NCBI GenBank assembly: GCA_937898415.1
Contig: CALDLA010000100.1
Location: 1 to 64,000 of the forward strand
Direction: 5' to 3'
DNA length: 64,000 nucleotides
Origin: an uncultured Prevotellaceae bacterium
GTDB lineage: Bacteria; Bacteroidota; Bacteroidia; Bacteroidales; Bacteroidaceae
The notes below the pieces were generated by a model. That model did not search any database. It was not told where the DNA came from and worked only from the letters and a program-made list of their open reading frames with translations. Below, piece after piece: positions 57,942 through 64,000 of this stretch. The position numbers and the translations under genes are program-made. Each line of letters opens with the position of its first letter. Within the stretch, counting starts at the first letter, position 1.

Positions 57942-58439
57942 ATGGACAGAGAGACGTACATATCCTGGGCGGCAGAACTGCGGCGGCGAGCCGTGGAGGC
58001 TGCGACGGCGGTAGTCGGCAGTGAGGAGGCCGAAGACGTGGCGCAGGAGACGATGCTCAGGATGTGGGAACGGCTGGACCAGTTGGATGGCGACAGGGAG
58101 CGGCTATTGGCTTACGCGGCCACCTCGGCCCGCAACCTGGCACAGAACCGGCGGCGACAGAAGCGACGGCACCCCCTGCTGCAACTGTTGGGGTGGAAGG
58201 GCGACCGCACGGACGACACGCCACAGCGGCGACTGGAAACGACCGAGACCGACAGCCTGTTTGCCCAGACGATGGCGCAACTGCCCTACAACTGGCGCAC
58301 GGTGCTGCAGATGCGCAACGTCGAGGACATGAGCTTCGCCGAGATTGCGGCCATCACGGGAATGACGGAGTCGTCGGTGCGGGGCACGCTCTCGAAAGCA
58401 AGAAAACGGATGATAGAACTAATCAATAAACAGCGATGA
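57942..58439 (+). CDS. ECF-type RNA polymerase sigma factor
   Basis: 165 residues. Region 2 near 20-80 (SEEAEDVAQETMLRMWERLD, then LLAYAATSARNLAQNRRRQ) and region 4 near 105-160 (LPYNWRTVLQMRNVEDMSFA, EIAAITGMTESSVRGTLSKA). Directs RNA polymerase to specific promoters, probably under the control of the next gene. GC-rich DNA unlike the ribosomal genes. Overlaps the next gene by 4 bases. Confidence 0.92.
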   Translation: MDRETYISWAAELRRRAVEAATAVVGSEEAEDVAQETMLRMWERLDQLDGDRERLLAYAATSARNLAQNRRRQKRRHPLLQLLGWKGDRTDDTPQRRLETTETDSLFAQTMAQLPYNWRTVLQMRNVEDMSFAEIAAITGMTESSVRGTLSKARKRMIELINKQR

Positions 58440-59038
58440 TGACAGACAAACAGATAAACGACCTGCTCGACCGCTTCATGGCGGGCGAAACCAGCGAACA
58501 GGAGGAGCGGCTGCTGACCGACTACTTCTGCACGCGGACGGACATTCCCGAAGCGTGGGCGGCATACGCCGTGATGTTCCGGGGGTTCCGGCAGCCGGCG
58601 GCGCACGAAGTGCCCATCAGGCATTACCACCACCGCTGGTGGCTGTCGGCGGCAGCTGCCATATTGGTGCTGCTGGGCCTCTGGTGGTATATGCCTGAAA
58701 GGGAAAGCCAGCCTGAGACGGTGGCAAGGACGGAAACGCCGGCCCCGAAGCCCACGGTGCAGCCGGCTGTGGAGGAAACGACGCAACAGGTGGCCGTCGT
58801 CGCTGAAGCTCCCAAGCCAGCACGCAAGGTTCGTGCGGCAAAACCGCACGACGCTGTGGAGGCAGAGCCCGCCGAAGTGTCTGTCGGCGAGGCCGAAGCT
58901 GTAGCCGAAGCCGTTACCGAAATAGACGACCCGGCCACCGACCTGCTCAACATCGACATGGCCGCCGTGCAACAGCAGGGCGCAGAACTGCGCACGGCTC
59001 TGGCCATCATGAACCAAGAACTCTTTGAATCGGAATAA
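58436..59038 (+). CDS. Anti-sigma-like single-pass membrane protein
   Basis: 200 residues. The N-terminal cytosolic part (MMTDKQINDLLDRFMAGETS, EQEERLLTDYFCTRTDIPE) resembles the short helical domain of Bacteroidota anti-sigma factors; one TM helix at about 63-83 (WWLSAAAAILVLLGLWWYM); then a Pro/Ala/Glu-rich periplasmic linker and a short C-terminal helix. ATGA overlap with the sigma gene and topology support an anti-sigma role; no ZAS zinc motif is seen. Confidence 0.75.
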   Translation: MMTDKQINDLLDRFMAGETSEQEERLLTDYFCTRTDIPEAWAAYAVMFRGFRQPAAHEVPIRHYHHRWWLSAAAAILVLLGLWWYMPERESQPETVARTETPAPKPTVQPAVEETTQQVAVVAEAPKPARKVRAAKPHDAVEAEPAEVSVGEAEAVAEAVTEIDDPATDLLNIDMAAVQQQGAELRTALAIMNQELFESE

Positions 59039-59042
59039 GCCT

Positions 59043-60077
59043 ATGAGACGAATACTCAATTTGCTGCTCATGCTGACCGTCGGCACCGTCGGCTCGTCGG
59101 CTCAAGGACTGTGGATGGACCGCCTGATGGATGACTTCACGGCCCACGGCGCCAAGGTGTCGGTGTCGCGCATCAACGACAAGTACCACCTGTCGCGGCG
59201 CTGGAACGTGGCCTTCGACCGCGACCTGCCGTTGGCCAATACGGTCTGCATCGTCCTCGACAGCATGGCCCGCCACGCCGTGGAGTCCTACCGCTACGAG
59301 TGCCACCGCAACGGCAACGACACCATCACCTACTCCATCGCCATGCGCGGCTATGGTAACAACGACGACTACGTGCTTGACCTGACCCGCGTGGCCGACC
59401 AGTCGAGCACCTGGACCAACGACTACAACGACTTCAAGAAGACGCACGCCTACCTCTACCCCAACCCCTACATGCTGCAGGAGCGCAACTTCTACAACCT
59501 GCTGCAGGGCAACAACCGCCGCATGTATTTCGGTGCCCGCGAGGCCGTGATGTTCGACTACGTGCAGGGCCACGGCAACCTTATCGCCATGGCTACCCAA
59601 CTGAACGAGGCGCAGGGCACGTACTACCACTTTGTCATCGCGCCGTTGGACAGTCTGCTGAGCACCCTCAACGCCCGGAAGACGCCCGTACACTACCGCC
59701 ATGAGGCCGGTCAGCCGGTGGACAAGGCCACCACCTATTATTATACGGACTACCTGCTGCCGAAGTCGAAGGGGAAGAGCGAGTCGCGCGGCACACTCTA
59801 CGTCGTCAAGGCCGACGAGGGCGCTGCTGCCCTTTACCGCACGCTGCTCGACGCCGCCAACCGCCACTTGGACGAGAACCCGACGCAGTGCTGCGTGCTG
59901 GAGTACACCGACCGCCACTTCAAGCTGAGCGGCGTGAGGAACACCACCAAACTGCTGGTCAACGAGATTGCCGAGTCGAGCTTTCTCATGGCCGACCTCG
60001 ACCGCGATGGCACGCTCTACGTCCTGCGGCTTGAGGTGGACGGCGAATACTGGATACCGAAGAACTGGAAACAGTGA
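59043..60077 (+). CDS. Secreted protein of unknown function in the sigma operon
   Basis: 344 residues from the ATG at 59043. Signal peptide MRRILNLLLMLTVGTVGSSA. I do not recognise the fold. The N-terminal third has YHLSRRWNVAFDRDLPLANT; the C-terminal third has LYVVKADEGAAALYRTLLDA. Very GC-rich with many Asn/Asp/Tyr. Part of the ECF sigma operon and probably a member of the envelope response it controls. Confidence 0.7.
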   Translation: MRRILNLLLMLTVGTVGSSAQGLWMDRLMDDFTAHGAKVSVSRINDKYHLSRRWNVAFDRDLPLANTVCIVLDSMARHAVESYRYECHRNGNDTITYSIAMRGYGNNDDYVLDLTRVADQSSTWTNDYNDFKKTHAYLYPNPYMLQERNFYNLLQGNNRRMYFGAREAVMFDYVQGHGNLIAMATQLNEAQGTYYHFVIAPLDSLLSTLNARKTPVHYRHEAGQPVDKATTYYYTDYLLPKSKGKSESRGTLYVVKADEGAAALYRTLLDAANRHLDENPTQCCVLEYTDRHFKLSGVRNTTKLLVNEIAESSFLMADLDRDGTLYVLRLEVDGEYWIPKNWKQ

Positions 60078-60110
60078 TTCCTCAAAACGACAATGAATGA
60101 GAATTGCATT

Positions 60111-61283
60111 ATGACAATGAACAGAACAGGAAAATGGCTGATGGCCGCAATGTTGATGCTACTGCCGATGGCAGGGTGGGCGCAGGGTAAGCTCATCTGG
60201 GTACACAGCGAAGATGAGTCGTGGCGGAAAGAGAATCCGCAGACAGTGCTTTACGACCAAGAGAAGACACGTCTGCTGATGCCGCAGGGAGCAGCCTTCG
60301 GCGTGGAGTGCATACCTTCGTTTTCAACCGAATGGACGCTGACCTACGACTCCGTGGCCCGTGCCCTCGTCTACCGCGAAGTCGGGAAAAGCCTCTGGCA
60401 CGCCACATACAGGGCTTGGCATAAACTGAAGCACATAGACAAGACCCACTCGAAGTGGGAAATGCGGAAGCGGCCAAAGGACTATGTGGCACCTGCCGTG
60501 AAAACCGCCTCGCTCCCCGTCAGCAATGATCAGGCGTGGATGCTGCGGGCCATCTGGGCATCGGCCTTCCACGATGCCGAGGACCGCGAGGTGTTAATCC
60601 TGGACGGAACGAAGTGGGAGTTCTTCATCGACGGACGACGGGCCAAGTCGCACCGCGAGGAAAATGCACTCGTCAGCTTTGTCAACGACCTGAAGGGAGC
60701 CGTCGCTACAGGCAATGTGAGCCGCAAAGACTCACTCATCGGCAACGCGTTCCAGCAGGTAGTGGCCAGTCTGATAGCCGTCGACAAGCCGCCCCGCAAG
60801 AACAACGACCCCATCGTCGTCATCACCAACGGACAGCAGCTGCCCGACTCCCTGTGCCGGTTGATCAACCACAGACCCAAGCAGTTCTACTACCAACGGG
60901 GCGAACTGGTCACCCATGAAAGCACATGGAGCATTTATGGAGCGAAACAGACCTTTGACATCGACTGCCCGGTGCTGGAGCTGAAGACTGTGCCCGACAC
61001 GCTCAGCGATGCCTACGTCAGCCGGCATCCGGCGCTACAGCAAACGCTGAATCATTATACAGGCACCGTCGTTGACCAGGACGACAAACCGATAGCCGGT
61101 GCCTGGGTGGGCATCTATGGTGCAGGGGCGGGCGCACCGACCGACTCCGCCGGCCGCTTCTCCTTCTGGGTGCCGCGCAAGGCTACACGCTTCTACGCCG
61201 AATGTCCAGGCTACGAGAGGCTACGCAACATCGACGACATTGACTTTCCGTCCGTCATACGACTGAAAAAGACTAAGAAGTAA
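60111..61283 (+). CDS. Exported protein with C-terminal carboxypeptidase-regulatory-like domain
   Basis: 390 residues from the ATG at 60111 (ATGs at 60093 and 60117 are alternatives). Signal peptide MAAMLMLLPMAGWAQ. The middle is not recognised (LILDGTKWEFFIDGRRAKSH). The last 75 residues form a carboxypeptidase-regulatory-like beta sandwich: GTVVDQDDKPIAGAWVGIYG, TDSAGRFSFWVP and FYAECPGYERLRN. In Bacteroidota this domain is common on TonB-dependent receptors and other envelope proteins; here it ends the chain. Confidence 0.72.
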   Translation: MTMNRTGKWLMAAMLMLLPMAGWAQGKLIWVHSEDESWRKENPQTVLYDQEKTRLLMPQGAAFGVECIPSFSTEWTLTYDSVARALVYREVGKSLWHATYRAWHKLKHIDKTHSKWEMRKRPKDYVAPAVKTASLPVSNDQAWMLRAIWASAFHDAEDREVLILDGTKWEFFIDGRRAKSHREENALVSFVNDLKGAVATGNVSRKDSLIGNAFQQVVASLIAVDKPPRKNNDPIVVITNGQQLPDSLCRLINHRPKQFYYQRGELVTHESTWSIYGAKQTFDIDCPVLELKTVPDTLSDAYVSRHPALQQTLNHYTGTVVDQDDKPIAGAWVGIYGAGAGAPTDSAGRFSFWVPRKATRFYAECPGYERLRNIDDIDFPSVIRLKKTKK

Positions 61284-61300
61284 CAAACCATAAAACAACG

Positions 61301-62167
61301 ATGAAAATGAAAAGACTCACAACACTCCTGGCCGTCGTGCTGATGGCTACCGCAGGCCTGACGGCCCAGAACGTGGCCCCACGCGGGCTCTTCAAGTTGC
61401 AACGCTTAGGCTACGAGAACGGACGTCCTGACCACGTGGCCGAGATGGCGCAGTACAAACTCAGCACCGACTACGTCCCCATGACGCTGATGGTGCGGAA
61501 GAACACGCCGCAAGACTACGTCTACTCCATGCGGATGGACGAGCCGCATCCCTACAACTGCACCGGCGACGTGCCGGTGGGCGAGAACGGACGGGGCACC
61601 CGCATCTACGACGGCTACGACGACCGCTTCACGCTGAAATGGTACAACAACCTGCGACCCAACGAGGGTGCCGTCTTCCCGATGAATGAGTTCATCACCG
61701 AGTACTACGACCGCAAGAACATGGAGCCGCAGATGGTGCGAAGCATCGAGATGCTGCAGATGAAGCACAAGAAAGCCACGCACCGCTTTGCCGGCAGCTG
61801 GCGCATGGTGGGCAACTACGGTTTGGTGGACGGCGAGCGCATCCTGAAAGCCCCGACGACTCATCTCTTCAAGGTCTATGGCGAGAAGGACGTCACCTTC
61901 CTCTTCTGCTCGCCTCAGCAGCTGACGGGCGCCACCGTCTTCTACAGGCCGCTGGTGGTCAAGTCGGACAACTGCATCAAGGAGGGCGACAACAACGAGT
62001 GTACCATCACCTGGAAGAATGACGACGCCTTCATCCTGAAGTTCGACCGCGGCGACGGCACCTTCGTCGAGGAACTGTGGAAGCGCTCGGGCCTGCCCAA
62101 GCCGTTCCAGCAGCTCTTCGGCACCGACGTCCCCGTCTACGACGTCCAGATTCCGAGTGGGTTCTGA
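61301..62167 (+). CDS. Secreted protein of unknown function in the sigma operon
   Basis: 288 residues; signal peptide MKRLTTLLAVVLMATAGLTA. Mostly beta-strand and aromatic (YVYSMRMDEPHPYNCTGDVP, RFAGSWRMVGNYGLVDGER). The segment AGSWRMVG near residue 165 recalls lipocalin-like folds, but I do not assign it. 17 bases after the previous gene. Confidence 0.7.
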   Translation: MKMKRLTTLLAVVLMATAGLTAQNVAPRGLFKLQRLGYENGRPDHVAEMAQYKLSTDYVPMTLMVRKNTPQDYVYSMRMDEPHPYNCTGDVPVGENGRGTRIYDGYDDRFTLKWYNNLRPNEGAVFPMNEFITEYYDRKNMEPQMVRSIEMLQMKHKKATHRFAGSWRMVGNYGLVDGERILKAPTTHLFKVYGEKDVTFLFCSPQQLTGATVFYRPLVVKSDNCIKEGDNNECTITWKNDDAFILKFDRGDGTFVEELWKRSGLPKPFQQLFGTDVPVYDVQIPSGF

Positions 62168-62194
62168 TACCTGCGACTATCACTTACGTAAACA

Positions 62195-62698
62195 ATGGAA
62201 GAAACCAAAGTCTATCATTCCGTCTGGAAGAGGCTGCCCGTTATCCTCATCGGGCTTGCCTTTTCAGTCTGGGCGGTCTTTGCGCTGTGGCAGGGGCGCG
62301 GCCAGCCGTGGAAGTCGTGGCTGTGCCTGCTGCTATTCGGCGTGGGCAGTCTGCTGTACTTGTTTCTGACGCTGAAGGAGAGATGGTCGGACAAGCCGTA
62401 TCTGACCGTCACCGGCAAGAGCCTCATCGTCAACAATGGCTACGTATTCGGCCGTGGCTGGTATATGTCGGAAATCGACCTTGCCGACGTGGAGCATTTC
62501 GAACTGGTGCCGAGGAGTATCTTGCATAAGAGAGGTCCAAAGCTGCGCATCCACTACAAAGGGAGAATGGAAGAGAAATACCCCACAGACCTCGTCGGCC
62601 AGATTCCCGTCGGCGACATTGACATGAAACCGCAGTTGCTCTGTGACCTGCTAAACAAAAAACGGTCATTAGAAGTTTCCGGCGCAGAAAAGCACTGA
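62195..62698 (+). CDS. STM3941-like two-helix membrane protein
   Basis: 167 residues. Two TM helices near the N terminus (LPVILIGLAFSVWAVFALW and SWLCLLLFGVGSLLYLFLTL), then a PH-like cytosolic domain (LTVTGKSLIVNNGYVFGRGW, HFELVPRS, YPTDLVGQIPVGD). The layout matches STM3941-type proteins, whose function is unknown. Last gene of the sigma operon. Confidence 0.72.
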   Translation: MEETKVYHSVWKRLPVILIGLAFSVWAVFALWQGRGQPWKSWLCLLLFGVGSLLYLFLTLKERWSDKPYLTVTGKSLIVNNGYVFGRGWYMSEIDLADVEHFELVPRSILHKRGPKLRIHYKGRMEEKYPTDLVGQIPVGDIDMKPQLLCDLLNKKRSLEVSGAEKH

Positions 62699-62719
62699 TC
62701 AACACGGTTTTCTCATAGA

Positions 62720-62988
62720 ATCCGTCAATCCGTCACCTTCGCCCTATACGCCTCATTCTTAGCGTGTTACGTGGTGACGGATAACGGTGACGGGTGACGG
62801 ATGGCTACATGTTCCGACGGTTGTAATGATTCACGGGCGGTGAACGATGATTCACCGCCCGTGAACATTTTGCACTGAGGTTAGGGGCACGGGAATGCGC
62901 CGTGCATCCGTCATCCGTCACCGCCATCCGTCACCACATATCCACCTGATTGTCTGATATTTGCGTAGCTGTGACGGATATGACGGAT
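62720..62988. repeat. Cluster of ATCCGTCAC/GTGACGGAT elements around a double palindrome
   Basis: This is most of the 315-base region between the sigma operon and the glycyl radical enzyme gene. ATCCGTCA occurs at 62720, 62728, 62906, 62913 and 62926, and its reverse complement TGACGGAT at 62775, 62795, 62972 and 62981. In the middle, TTCACGGGCGGTGAA (62830-62844) and TTCACCGCCCGTGAA (62851-62865) are exact reverse complements, starting 21 bases apart. No open reading frame worth calling is seen. Confidence 0.85.
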
Positions 62989-63013
62989 TTAAAATTAGAT
63001 GTTCTTTCTGCAA

Positions 63014-64000
63014 TCAGTACTCGTCGTTCTCCGTGCGGGCGATGATTTCGTTCTGTAGCTGCTCGGTCATATCGTTGAAGTAGTCGCTGTAGCCGGCAAC
63101 ACGCACCAGCAGGTCACGGTATTCATCGGGATGCTGCTGGGCATCGTGCAGGGTGGCCGTATCAACGATGTTGAACTGTATGTGGTGACCGCCGAACTTG
63201 AAGTAGGTGCGGATGAGCGAAGCGAGTTTCCGCTGGTCCTCGTCACGTTTCAGTAGTTGCGGCACGAAGCGGACATTCAGCAGCGTTCCGCCACTCTTGG
63301 TCTGGTCGAGTTTGCCAAGCGACTTGATGACCGCTGTCGGCCCGTGGGTGTCGCTGCCATGGGCTGGCGACGTGCCGTCGCTGATGGCGAAGTGCGCGAG
63401 ACGACCGTTGGGTGTGGCTCCACAGACCGAGCCGAAATAGTTATGACAGGTCGTCGACAGCATGTTCAACTGTGTCCGTCCACCACGAGTATTAGGCCTT
63501 CCCTCGATGGCTTTCACCAAGTCGTCGTAGACGCGGACGGCAATATCGTCGGCATATACATCGTCGTTGCCGAAGAACGGCGTGTGGTTGCGGATGTATT
63601 GACGCATGATCTCTTCGCCTTCCCAATTCTTCTTGCACGCCTCCAACAGTGCATTCATCGTGTAGCGATGGTCCTCGAAGACGTGTTTCTTCAGCGCGGT
63701 GAAACAGTCGGTGATGGTACCGAGGCCCGTACACTGGATATACGTGGTGTTGTAACGGGCACCGCCGTTGTAGTAGTCGCGGCCTTTCTCGATGCAATCA
63801 TCAATGTAAAGGCTGAGAAACGTGGCAGGGGCGTAGAGCGCGAACATACGCTCGATATAGTTGTTGACGCTGAGCTTCAGGTTGACAAAATAGACCATCT
63901 GACGATGCCAGGCGTCGTACAGTTCCTCAAAGGACTTAAACGTTCGTGGGTCGCCAGTCTCCAAGCCGAGCCGCTTGCCCGTCTCGGGGTCGATGCCGTT
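63014..64000 (-). CDS. Glycyl radical enzyme (pyruvate formate-lyase family), C-terminal part
   Basis: 328 C-terminal residues; the 5' end lies beyond the window. Barrel segments GRDYYNGGARYNTTYIQC and SGGTLLNVRFVP, then the glycyl radical loop LVRVAGYSDYF near the C terminus with the radical Gly in VAGYS. The active-site Cys region lies upstream of the visible part, so pyruvate formate-lyase cannot be told from related dehydratases or lyases. The order INGGARYN-TTYIQCTGLG-TITDCF fits the broader PFL2/glycerol-dehydratase-like branch. The activase at 55285-56160 is a plausible partner. Converges with the sigma operon. Confidence 0.88.
   Translation of the reverse strand, partial: NGIDPETGKRLGLETGDPRTFKSFEELYDAWHRQMVYFVNLKLSVNNYIERMFALYAPATFLSLYIDDCIEKGRDYYNGGARYNTTYIQCTGLGTITDCFTALKKHVFEDHRYTMNALLEACKKNWEGEEIMRQYIRNHTPFFGNDDVYADDIAVRVYDDLVKAIEGRPNTRGGRTQLNMLSTTCHNYFGSVCGATPNGRLAHFAISDGTSPAHGSDTHGPTAVIKSLGKLDQTKSGGTLLNVRFVPQLLKRDEDQRKLASLIRTYFKFGGHHIQFNIVDTATLHDAQQHPDEYRDLLVRVAGYSDYFNDMTEQLQNEIIARTENDEY

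Noticed and set aside
59007..59918. 303-residue minus-strand Val/Gly/His-rich frame in the sigma operon
   Set aside because: Typical antisense artefact of GC-rich DNA; the plus frame has a signal peptide and operon context.

Overview
The window is a chromosome segment of a Bacteroidales bacterium, most likely of the Prevotella group. Three things point there: ribosomal proteins and RNA polymerase subunits of Bacteroidota type; recurring promoters of the form TTG-N19/20-TAnnTTTG (the Bacteroidota housekeeping sigma signature) in place of -35/-10 boxes; and secreted proteins ending in the typical Bacteroidota tail WY(N/T)(L/I)(D/N)G. The genus is an inference; family level is safer.

Layout. 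1-13773 (minus): one long run from rplC to rpoA, in the classical S10-spc-alpha order, with secY, map, infA and rpmJ in their usual places. 13848-20581: the str/S10 junction. It holds rpsL-rpsG-fusA and rpsJ, but two secreted-protein genes are interposed: an endonuclease I family nuclease between fusA and rpsJ, and a plus-strand phytase-like esterase gene between rpsJ and rplC. As a result rplC-rpoA, rpsJ and the nuclease each have their own recognisable promoter. 20582-26511: a linker with a 22-bp-period repeat array, a LruC-domain lipoprotein gene, a divergent membrane-anchored AraC-type regulator, a DUF3467 gene and fhs. 26512-39675 (minus): tRNA-Thr/Tyr/Gly/Thr - tuf - tRNA-Trp - secE - nusG - rplK-rplA-rplJ-rplL-rpoB-rpoC. 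39692-41276 (minus): rpsU-xerC-hpf. 41276-44555: an intergenic region with two more 22-bp-period palindrome arrays, then a large secreted metallopeptidase-like protein translationally coupled to a 49-residue small ORF. 44564-51125: an envelope/stress cluster (SpoIIM-like, membrane protein, DUF4129, DUF4350, MoxR ATPase, DUF58) with a divergent RDD gene. 51129-57886 (minus): an operon of an unrecognised 556-aa protein, a glycyl-radical-enzyme activase, a GH31 glycosidase and an Xaa-Pro aminopeptidase. 57874-62698 (plus): a GC-rich ECF sigma operon with an anti-sigma-like membrane protein and four envelope or secreted proteins of unknown function. 62699-64000: a repeat-rich intergenic region and the 3' part of a glycyl radical enzyme gene.

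Most of the window is core translation and transcription machinery. The least explained signals are the short arrays of palindromic units at 20.8, 41.4, 41.5 and 62.8 kb. Their sequences differ but they share a 21-22 bp period (two helical turns). Other notable signals are heptamer repeats between operon genes, a Bacteroidota repeat inserted in frame in the activase gene, and the broken S10 operon. I found no CRISPR array, no insertion sequence and no rRNA gene.
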